DNA of 64,000 bases, taken from positions 930,001-994,000 of the forward strand of contig NC_056767.1 of NCBI RefSeq assembly GCF_018687715.1. Reading direction: 5' to 3'. Under the pieces are notes generated by a model. The model worked only from the letters and a program-made list of their open reading frames with translations. It was not told where the DNA came from and ran no database searches. Shown piece after piece: positions 25,723 through 35,871 of the stretch (position 1 is the first letter of the stretch; each line of letters begins with the position of its first letter). This stretch comes from Carya illinoinensis (taxonomy: Eukaryota > Streptophyta > Magnoliopsida > Fagales > Juglandaceae). Made by a program: the position numbers and the translations under genes.

Positions 25723-28700
25723 ATGGAGCAAAAGAGGAAGCACTCTTCTGTTGTGACTCTAAGAATCCTTTTTGTTGCTTTGGGTTGTTTGATGACGGGA
25801 ACTTTGCTTTATACTCTCTTGACTGATGGTTCTCCTTTCCGCAAAGAGCTTTTCACTCCGTAAGTTCTATTTTCATCATTATCATTGAATAACAGTTCCA
25901 CATTAATAGTTTATTCCACAAAAAATAATTTTGGTATGAAAGTCAAGAGAAGATAACTCTTTGATGTGTTGTATCATGCTTTTTACATTATGTCGAGAAT
26001 GTGTGATGTTACCTAAAAAATACAGGTGAGCAAGCCGTTGGGTTAAAATTTACCTGATAGAATTGTATGTTTTTACATTCCTTGGGGCATGTGTAAGTAC
26101 CTGTTTATTGTAATGTTATGGCCCTCACATAAAAAACTTTTATTTTTGCCTTTAATTTTGCTTTTTTTATTTTGTTTTTGTTTGGTCAATTCTCAGGCTA
26201 TGATGTCTTTGTTGTTGTTGTTCCATAAGTATGAAACTTCTAGGGCTTTTGTTAACAGAACTCCAAATTGGCAGTTTTAAAAAAGTGGTAAATTAAGTAG
26301 TATTCATGCTAGTCATTTTCACTAGCTGAAGCCACTTCTTGCGGTTGGATATTAAGATGCACTAGTAAATGTGTATTTCACCTACTGCATAGATTGCTGT
26401 TGCACATTTTGAAGGTTGAAGGTAGGGTACGACACCTAGCACTAGATATGATAATTTCAGGGCAAATAAATGGGTCTGGTCACTCACCACGTTGTTCTTG
26501 GAGGCAGACGCTGTTTGCTAAAGCTACTTTCTACTTTTGCATTTGCTATTTGTACATGAGTGAGCACATAACATGTCCCCTCTTCAAGTTTCTGTTTGTG
26601 AAGGTCATTTATCTGTAATATGAATGAAATGATTTTGATAAATGTTTGCAGGTGGATGCTAGCAACACTTATCGACTTCTATATCAATGTTGTGGCTTTA
26701 TCAGTATGTCCCTAGTGCCTTCATCTTTGCAGTTTTGTTGCTATTTGCAAGCATCTAATGTCACCATTAACTTGTGAGGAACAGATAGAAAGTCAAAAAG
26801 TAACTGTGGATGGAAACTTTCATCTTGCTAGCGGGCATCCTATGATTTTTATGCTGGGGTCCTAGAATCAGCTTTAAGAACTGAAGATGGATAAATCCAT
26901 GATAATTTGGGCATCACTTGGGTCAGTTTCTAGAAAGTACCTAATAAAAGAAATATTGGATTCTAAGGTATAGTTTGGACTTTATCTTTTCTTTTGGAAG
27001 CAAACAGTAGGCTATGCATATGGGGTGCTCCTACGGATGAGCTTTTTGAAGTATTAATGTATTCCAGGTATATCTGGCCAAAAAGAGGTCTCAAGAATAG
27101 AAATTTCTTTTCTTCTTCAGTTGTGGATGGTTGAACATTCTCCTGAAAACTTTCTTCTAACACGATCCAAAGAAAAATAGGATAGTAAAATCCTCATAAT
27201 GTTCACTGAAGGTAAAATAATCTTAAGCTGCTCAAGTGATTGATTATGATTGCTATGACTCATAACCCTGTTCCCTGATTTCAACTCCTCTAGTTAATTC
27301 TTATAGAGAAAAACTTTCTAGTTGAACTTGTATTTCAAATTTCTGCTTCCTAAAACTGAGCATAGATTTGATCCTTAACAGTTGCAATCAGGTGTTCATG
27401 AGAGCACCATAAAGGTGAAAAGGATCCCCATAACAATGATGCATAAGCTCAAAGTGAACTTACATGTGTGTTTTTAGCCCCTTGCAAAAATGTACTTTTT
27501 GTTGCTTCTGCTGTTGGTTGAACATGGACCTCTGCTCAGCTTATCTTACTGACTTGGACTGCCAAATTAAGACATTAAGAATGTCAAGAGGATGAATCGG
27601 GTCTATTCTATTTTGCTTTGTGATGAGATTCTTCAAATTTAAAATCATATTTTTCTTCTTTTCTTCGTTTGTCTTTTTAAAGTGAGATGATGAAATGTAA
27701 CCATATGTGAAGGAAGATTTACCTTGAGAAGTGTCTTACATGTTTGGCTTTTTAATATCATCATTATGTTTTCTTTTTTGAATAATCAAGATATTCATAC
27801 TTCCGTGTTAAATATCAGGTTTGGGTTTACTACAAGGAATCAAATTGGATTAGTGCCATCATTTGGATAATTCTATTGATATCTTTTGGCAGGTAATTTT
27901 TCACTCCTGATTTCAAATGTTAGCCGTGCTTTGATTTTTCTACTTATGGAAACATGCAATTTGATGAGGTTTGTAATGTTATGATACTGTCTATGATGAC
28001 TACTAAATGGAACCTTATTGACCGAAATGCCTCATACAACTTAATATGAGGATTTTCTGACATTAAAATGTAAAATTTTCTATTAAGCTATGTAAATTGC
28101 AAAGGTAAAATCTTGGAATTTCCTGATATAAAAATGCATCTATATGAGAACATTTTTCGCTTGTACTTTGGTCATAATATGTTCATCGATTGGATTCTAA
28201 CCAGTAACTAACTAGTGCTATTTTATGTGCTACATTTATATTTCCAGAACTGCTCGTCTCTATGCCTCCAACATGGCATTTGTTGAAAGTAATGGTTTTT
28301 GACATCTATTTTTTTGTTTATGACTCTGTTTTTTAGACAATTGTATTCATTTTTCCAGCATTCATGGTTATTATATGGAAAATATTATATGCCATGCCTT
28401 CATTTCTCTCGCATCCCATGTTATTGACGTGGTATTGCCCATCAAAACCCTTATTTAAAAACATAAGCTGATCTAAGGGTTTATGTAGTATATGGCATAG
28501 ATCGTATTATATACCTTAATTATTACAAACTGCAGTCCAAATTATTGATGTATCCTTTTTAAGGACATAGATATCATACAGCATTTTACCGGACCGGCTA
28601 AGAATCTATATATTAGTCTATTAAATCCACATTGCATCTTCCGACCTCTGTTTTTACTAAATTTTTACATGCTGAATTTTTATATTGCCAGTTGCCCAGT

Positions 28701-29408
28701 GCATTCTTGTTCCCTTGCACTTTTGCTGAGACTCATTCTTGTTTTTGACTACGTATGGATGTGAATGGATGGATGTTTCAGTTTTAGGCTTTCACAAACA
28801 TCACAGATTGTTCCTTTACTAAAGCTTTTAACAGCATGGACAAGAACTCACTTGTCTTATGACAGTACAAATCTTACAAGTGGACAAGAAAAATATAGCT
28901 CATATTAAGATATAAAGGGTGAAGTTTTTTCTTTTGGCACATCTTTTCTATGTTATCGTTTTGAGCGTCCATGCTATCCTAACACCAGCATGGGGCATAA
29001 ATTTGTTCCTGGTGTTTCAATGTATTTTGAATTCGTTACTAATATGTTTTTCTCCCGTATTTTAGTATTACTACATGTGTCTACATTGCTTGGAAGCTGT
29101 TTCAGCTCAGCCCCCAAGATCCAGCATACCTTGTTTTATTGAGTAGTGGCAGCAGGCAAGTCTAATCACATGTTTGACTTTTGAGTCGTAGTTCTACATG
29201 CAAATAAGACAGGCCGATCAGGTTTAAAACAGTTAAATCACCATTTGTCCAATAAGTTTTGAATTTATACATGAATAACGTATTATTTTATTTTATTTTA
29301 TTTTTTCCTTTCTGGTCTCTGAATTGATAAATTATTGTCGTTGTGTTTGTGCATGTTAGGGCAGAAAGCAGGTATAATGGACTTCATGCTGAGACAGTGC
29401 AACACTAA
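25723..29408 (+). CDS. DUF1475 membrane protein, tandem copy B
   Basis: Paralogue of the gene at 21865. Five exons (25723-25859, 26652-26703, 27819-27892, 29066-29155, 29360-29408) give 133 residues. It shares LYTLLTDGSPFRKELFTP, LIDFYINVVALSVWVYYKES, SAIIWIILLISFGS and ITTCVYIAWKLFQLSP with the family; four hydrophobic segments. The N-terminus has a short basic lead (MEQKRKHSS) that copy A lacks. Exon 4 ends AGCAG|GCAAGT, a consensus GC donor, and joins exon 5 in the same phase as the GT donor in copy A. Without that splice the frame would stop two codons later. Function unknown. Confidence 0.8.
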
Positions 29409-29737
29409 GTATTGATAACCAAGAAGGTTTTGAACCCCATCAGAATGCACAAAAATAAAAAATGACTGAGCAGAACTTTGTTGTTGAATCTTGGTGATCT
29501 ATTTAAAGCTGTGAAACAAGTCCCTTATTTTTCATACATAGTTACATTTTCCGAGTTCTTAATTGACTCCTCTCATACAGAACAAAATTCACCAGGTGTA
29601 CATCTTATTTTCAGTAGCAATGATGGTAATGAGAAGTCATTAAACTCATGGGTTACAGTTCATATCTTTTTATTTAGATCTACTCGAGGTACTTTTAGAT
29701 ACATAAAGCAAATACTCCATATCTAGGAGACGTCCAC

Positions 29738-32700
29738 TTAATTGATCATATTTAATTTATTCTCATTCGATTTGTCAAAATTTAAGAGCTGAATCGGCGA
29801 TGAACCCTTACAAGGCGGCAAGTAAGGAGGTGGTTCACGGATACTTGTCTCAGGTGTGCCACCATTTCTCACTATAAAGACAGTGTTCATACCCCAACTT
29901 AGATGTCTATCCAAATGACAGTGCCATAGCCATACTCCTGCAATAATTTATCCATTCACAATCGAGTTATGATTTACTTTCCATACCATGTAAACCCTTT
30001 ATTAAAAACTTGGCCTTTAAGATTGTGTCATGTTACGTATTTTCATCAAATCAACTTACGTTTCGAGTAAGTGTATCAAGTGACAAAGTTTGTGTAGCCT
30101 TGAGGTCACATTGTAAAGAAATTGCAAGAGGTACCTTTGTGAGAGAAAACCAATTAAGAAACATACCAGGATTACTTGCTTTGAATCTAAGAGCAACCCA
30201 TCCATTCTTAGGCAAGGAAACGGTATTCATCTTAGGCGGGTCAACCAAATTGTAGCATTTTGGGTCAGTCTCAGTATCAAAGTTGCCACCTCCTGAGCCA
30301 ACCACATAAAAGGTGTAGCCATGTAGGTGCATTGGATGATCCTCCAATGCATCAAACACATTGGTGCCCTGAAACACTATCTCCACCTCTTCATTATAAT
30401 CAAGCATCTTCACCTTGGTTCCTTGGACGGTATCGGTGGCATTGTCAGGTACATCCAAAGCTGTGAAGTTGAAAAAACTAGGTGGGAAATCTGGAAAATC
30501 TGTGGTGTAAAACCCACTCAAGTTCCTGGAATGAACGTTGACTTGTGTAATTAACATCCAATGTAAACATTAATGCAGTAGGATTACAATATTACAAGCT
30601 ACTGATTTCCCCCCCCCAACAAACCACTTCCATTGAAGTTTTTCCCTCGTTGGCTTGTGGAAGAAAAAGTGATGACAAAGATGATCCAAATATAAAAAAG
30701 AGGTACCTGTAGTAGGCAAGCAGTACATCTGTATCTTGGTTAATCCAGCTGACGTTGTTTAAGGCAGAAGAAAGTGCCCTTTTTGAGACTCCCTCATAGT
30801 CAAAGACAACATTGTTCATCGTAACTGTGATATACATTCTAGTAGTGATGTTTATGGGGATATTAACGGGATGGTCTTGGTCTGCTAAACTACTAAGACG
30901 GTTGGTGAAGTTCAATGCAGATTTGATGTCCTGGTATGTTTTAAGACTGCTAGGGAAAATTGGTGTTGATGAGGAAGTACTGTAATTGCCTGAATATTCA
31001 AGAATTGCAGTGGCATTTGTTTGATCATAATCTGTGACATCCGGCCTGACACTGTCAAACTGTCTAGCAGCAATGTAATATCGGCCAAGAGGCTGATTTG
31101 CTTTGACCAAAATGTCCATTGTTTGTCCCGGGGCAATCATCACAAAATCAGTGACAACAGGTTTCAGGTATGATCCATCCAATCCTACCACCGTGAGGCT
31201 GTGTTGAGCAATAGCAAAATAGAGCTCTGCGCTCATGGCTGCATTCACCAAGCGAAGCAGATAAGTCTTGCCGTAATCCACTTGCCATTTGTATGTACTT
31301 TCTGCAACACAACATTAACAATGACTGCATTTATGTATTATAGCAGAAGGCATGGACAGTGTGTATTAATTTTCCATGCACGTACGGTTAGAGCAAGGGA
31401 GGAAATCACCCGGTTGGCCATTGATGATATAAGAATTGGAGCCAGGAGTGTCTCCCCCAGCTTCGAGGTCCTCTGCAACTTCCTCGTTCACGTCACCCGT
31501 ATACCAAGATCCTGCAATATGCAATCATATCCATCCTGTCAAACAACATTTGCATGTAGAGAGCAGAGAGAGCATGTGTGCACAAACAGACACATGAAGA
31601 ACAATGAATTTACTGTTTTACATATGTCTCTGTCTGGCCATGTCCATGCGCATGCGCATGCGCAAATCATCTTTTATTTGTGATAAGAAAAGATCATAAT
31701 TTGGTTACTTACCGAGAACGACAATTTCTTCAGCATCTGGCTGGGGAAAGGGGAAACCTGTGTCGTTGGATGGCAAAACTACAATAGCACCATGGACACC
31801 AGCTCGGGTCCAATCACTATGTGCATGCCACCAAAGGGTGCCTTCCTCATCTGAAATTATGATTTCATAAGTAAAATTGGTTGATGGCTCTATTGGACAT
31901 TGTGTTATGTACTCTGGACCATCCGACCATGGATTCCTTGGTTGATGTACTCCATGCCTGTTTTTCAACTAATTAATTAATCGAGAATATTTTAACTATA
32001 AAGAAATTATACAAAAGTAAATTTACAAATTGACGTGATTTTATGTGAATTTACAAACTGACGTGATTTTATGTGAAGTTACTTTTATTATAAAATAGAT
32101 CTAACAGATCACGTAGAGTCATGTCAGTTTGTAGATTTACTTTTATATATATAGCAGTTCTCTAATTCATTAATTCCCTTTTTTTTTAGAACAGAACATT
32201 AATTATTAATGTAGAGAGTTTAGGATCCTGCCGATCCCACCTGCCACCTGAGGGTCAATCGTAAGACTTCTCCAGTGCATGCAGCATATGATCTACCGAT
32301 CGAGCTTCCTCTTTTCTTCTCTAGACTTCTCCATTAAATATAACTATATAATCAAGTCATGTACATGACTTCATTAGAGAAATGCTAGGAATTTCGAGGA
32401 TGGGTCGCGAGCATTTCTCCCTTGTTTTTTTTAGTTTTTTACTTAATAATTAAGTATTTTTATTGATGTTGTATTTTTTTTTTTATATTTAAGAGTATTC
32501 ATAAAAAAATATGTATATAAAAATTTACACTTGTCTGGATCCCGAGTCGGGTGGCTGTAGAGCCCTTCCTTCATTAAGCTATATCTACAAATCGATCCTG
32601 AACTCTTTTGCCGCAAGTTACAAGACATGCACGTCCTGACAAGACTCGTCCAATTGGATGAGAGAGAGAGAGAGAGCTTACCAATGAATGGTAACACCAT

Positions 32701-33036
32701 AGGATCCTTGATTATGGACATTAACATAAACAGTATCTCCTTTTGTTACCCGAATGACAGGGCCTGGCAAACTTTCATTTACAACCAACATGCTCTTGCT
32801 GCTGCACAACCTTGTAAAGTTTGTCTCCTTCAGCTGCATGCATGTGTCAAGTGTATACCAACATACATTTATGTGCTAGAGAAGATATCGATAGAGAGAG
32901 TGAGAGAGTGAGAGATGCATGAGATCATGATACTCACAACAAAGTCATAGTAATGGATCGTGTTGGCTTGAGCCAAACCATGGTCCATCCAGCAGATTAG
33001 GAGAAGGACCACAAGAAACCCTGAAGTCAGAGCCAT
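29738..33036 (-). CDS. Laccase (multicopper oxidase)
   Basis: Secreted p-diphenol:dioxygen oxidoreductase of the plant laccase family, acting in the cell wall on monolignols or flavonoids. Seven exons (32938-33036, 32682-32833, 31713-31957, 31386-31511, 30707-31301, 30167-30525, 29738-29937) give 591 residues. There is a signal peptide (about 1-23, ending GLAQA). All four copper signatures are intact: HWHG (83-86), WWHAH (126-130), HPMHLHG (469-475), HCHLDRH (531-537) with Met542 as the type-1 axial position. Many N-glycosylation sequons are present. The start chosen is the ATG at 33036; an upstream in-frame ATG at 33078 would precede the signal peptide by 14 residues. The reading continues 19 residues past the usual final Cys (LPPC). 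The branch is probably LAC14/15-like, not certain. Confidence 0.92.
31985..32165. repeat. MITE with inverted ends in laccase intron 2
   Basis: The left arm TACAAAAGTAAATTTACAAA and the right arm TTTGTAGATTTACTTTTATA form an inverted pair. The left half has a near-perfect tandem duplication of AATTTACAAAxTGACGTGAT. Relatives sit at 42180-42312, 47850-48010 and 59467-59630. Confidence 0.6.
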
Positions 33037-33404
33037 GGATCCCTCACAGTGACTTCTCAAGCTGTCCGGCTCATACAATTTGTAACCTGCAGTGGTGAAA
33101 TTTTGGCTTACTCTACTTAGTAATTAATTAGGAGGGAATAGGCAGTTTAGAGTTATGGAGGCTAATCTTATAATATTGTTACTAACTTTGTACTGAAACT
33201 TCTTCCCTCGATCGTGTTGAATTCTCGTTATGACCTTTAATTTCATATGTACTGGAGTAGAATGTTGGTTGTGGTTGGGTTCATTGACCAAAAAGGTAGA
33301 AACTCCTTTTCTTCTTTGGATTTATTTATTTATTTTCCTTGTAGTTTATATACTTTATACATACCTAACTCATTATAATTATTTTACATATTTTACATAA
33401 ATCA

Positions 33405-33960
33405 ACAGGGAATGCTAAGAGAATGTGCTGCTCGATGCAACTACCAGTGGGCTTCTTAAAACTGAATGTAGATGGAGCTATGTTTGTTGATATGCAAAAA
33501 GTTAGTGTGGGTTTTGTGCTTAAAGATGATATAGGAAGCTTGGTGATGGCCGCTAGTAAGGTGGAGAATGAGGTAGACGATCCTGCAACTATTAAACTTT
33601 TGGCTTTATTAAGGGGTTTACAGCTTTGTGTCAATTTGGGTTTCTCCAAAATTATTATTGAAAGTGATTTGCTTGGTGATGATTAAAGAAATACAAGAGG
33701 AGCAAGAATCTTTTTCAGCAGACGGTAATCTCATTAAGGAGACTAAAAGCCTGTTGCATTATTTTAGTGAAGTCGAAATTCAGAATGTGCATCGCATGGG
33801 AATTAAAGGTGGCTCATAGATTATGATGTTATGCTTAGAATGTTGATAATCTAGATATGTGGTGGGTTGATGCTCGTATGTTTGTTGCTCAAGCTTTGTG
33901 GATTGATAAGAATAGCTTGTATTGATTGATTTTATTATAAATGAATGTCTTATTAAAAAA
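33405..33960 (+). mobile_element. RNase H-like (RVT_3) retroelement fragment
   Basis: The plus strand gives PVGFLKLNVDGAMF, SVGFVLKDDIGSLVMAAS and LGFSKIIIESD, the first three acidic positions of an RNase H fold. A frameshift near 33680 moves to the frame with ESFSADGNLIKETKSLLHYF and VEIQNVHRMG. It ends with TTATTATAAATGAATGTC and oligo(A) near 33953. It is the terminal domain of a non-LTR element, probably from the same clade as the relic at 9740-12440. Confidence 0.65.
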
Positions 33961-34631
33961 ATAATAATAGTTTTTTTTAAAATGGTAAAAAAAAAAAATA
34001 GTTATCAGTACTGAATTTTGGGTCAGAATTTGAATGGGAAGCTGAGCTACGCGTGGAATTTTTATTTTTATTTTTTATTTTTTTATATGGGGTGAGAGGT
34101 TTCTAACTAATTTTTCAATTTGAAGAATTGAGTTGAATGTCATCAGCCTATCAAGCTTTTGATTATATACAGTTATAAAATACATAAATATTATATAATT
34201 ATTTTAAAAAAATAGAATTTATTATAAAAAATTAATTTCTTTTCTAAATTATATACTTATTTATTTTTTTCAAACTAATTACATAATATTTATACATTCA
34301 CTACGACTGCAACAATTATTTCTTTAAAATTAAATTAAATGCATCGCGATCTGCTTATAGCCGTACACCCTTAACTCGAACCCGATTCTTAAACCCAAAT
34401 CACTACCCAATTTCTAAAAAAAATTGTATATATATGGATTTAACTCCAAACAAGTATTTGGGCTTGGGTGGGCTTTGGACTTTGTGGCTTGCGGATGGCT
34501 TCCAAAAGCTCTCTCAGGCCCGAAGCCTAAGGCCCTAAACCCACAATTTCAAATCCCCGAAATTGGCGGCAAAATCCCTAATATCGTCTCCCACATACAA
34601 AAAAAGCAAAGCCTTGCGTAGAGAACATCTA

Positions 34632-35480
34632 TGCCCGCGATGTCGACAATCTTCATTGCAGTTCAATGCTCTGCAATGAAGGTATCTCTCTCTCTCTCTC
34701 TCATTGATGATTGATGAAGTTTCTCTTAGGTGAAGCAGCAGCAGCCAATAGCAATCCGCTGAAGGACCTTCCACACATCCTACAATTCTCCTCCAATAAT
34801 CAACCCACCCCACTATCAGAATTGTTGCGGATGGAGACAAAAAGAAAATAAAAAGAGAAAACAGGTGAGTCGTCCACCGTTTCTCTCTTTGGCATATTAG
34901 GCGCCACTTGCAGACACGCACAGTGTCTGCAGCAAGTGACGCTTCAGATTCTTGCATAAATCACTGCGCTGAAAAAATATTATAGGCTGCTCTTTTCTAT
35001 AAATAGGAGAGAGCTCAATTGTGGGTGTGTGCAGACGAGTGTGAAAGAGAAAGAAGAGAGAAAGAGAGTGGGTGAGCAGAGAGAATTTACAAGAGAGGTT
35101 TCTTTTGTAAAAATTATTCCATAGTGAAATTACAGCAGTTGTGGACGTACGTAATTGCCGAACCACGTTAAATTTCGTCTCTCCTTTATTTAGAATCATC
35201 TCTGTGTCCGAATAGCTCCCAACAAGAATCGCCAAAAAAGAAAAAAGAAAAAGAAAAAAGAACTGAAGAAGAATAGATTAGCAATGACCCATTTTGGTGT
35301 CATCGCAGGACGATTCAAAGCGATTGGAGGGAATATCTCGATTCAACACTTGATCAATCACGCACTTTGTGAATGGTTGTTACCTTATATTTACCCTGAA
35401 TTGCAGACAAGGCAGGAAGGAGAGAGAGAGAGATGATGATGATAATAGTCTAAAGAAACAAGAAAATACTGTCAAATCCC
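34632..35480 (+). pseudogene. Broken gene relic, possibly MRNIP-like
   Basis: A short reading MPAMSTIFIAVQCSAMK (34632-34682) ends at a GT donor. An acceptor at 34730 is followed by VKQQQ, then a stop. Further on, SDWREYLDSTLD (about 35306-35345) and DDDDNSLKKQE (about 35436-35470) occur in different frames. These pieces, in this order, resemble my memory of plant homologues of MRN complex-interacting protein (start STIFIA..QC..C, then VKQ; later DW.EYLD), but the zinc-ribbon middle is missing. A solo LTR sits inside. The call is tentative; it may be an unrelated relic. Confidence 0.3.
34823..35224 (+). mobile_element. Solo LTR, copia type, 402 bp
   Basis: The element begins TGTTGCGGATGG and ends GCTCCCAACA, the TG...CA plan, flanked by a perfect 5-base duplication AGAAT (34818-34822 and 35225-35229). 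It holds a TATA box TATAAATAG (34998-35006) and, downstream, AGTTGTGGACGTACG then TTGCCGAACCACGTTAAAT, typical of the R/U5 part of plant copia LTRs. No internal domain follows, so it arose by LTR-LTR recombination. Confidence 0.8.
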
Positions 35481-35561
35481 AAAAAGTTCTGGACCTAAAA
35501 AAATGTTTGCAAGTTGCAACATGTAACCTCGCAAAAAAAAAAAAAAAAGAGAGGAATTATT

Positions 35562-35700
35562 TGTAACACTCGTGTAAAACCATTGGCGTGATTGTCAATC
35601 TTTTTCTCTTTTTTTTTCTTTTTTTTTTTCATTTTTATAGTTAACGTGACAAGTTTATCAGTATTTTTTTTAACGTCAATGGTGTTACCCGAGTGTTACA
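35562..35700. repeat. Short MITE with about 28-base inverted ends
   Basis: The left end TGTAACACTCGTGTAAAACC is mirrored by the right end, whose reverse complement is TGTAACACTCGGGTAACACC. The pairing continues into ATTGGCGT/ATTGACGT. The core is T-rich. It lies just beyond the PABP stop codon, within its likely 3' UTR or downstream flank. Confidence 0.65.
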
Positions 35701-35871
35701 TTTGGAGTGTTATAAGTAACAGGACCTCCCACAAAAAAAAAAAAAAAAAAAAAAAAACAATAATCTCAAAGAAAACCTCAAACAATTGACACCTCATGAG
35801 CCCTCCCTGTAAAACATGGGCTCCCAAACATAGATTTATTTACTCAAAAAAGAAAAAAAGAGCCTTTTGCT

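Noticed and set aside
30010..31683. Several plus-strand frames opposite the laccase exons
   Set aside because: They are shadows of a well-supported seven-exon minus-strand gene with all copper motifs.
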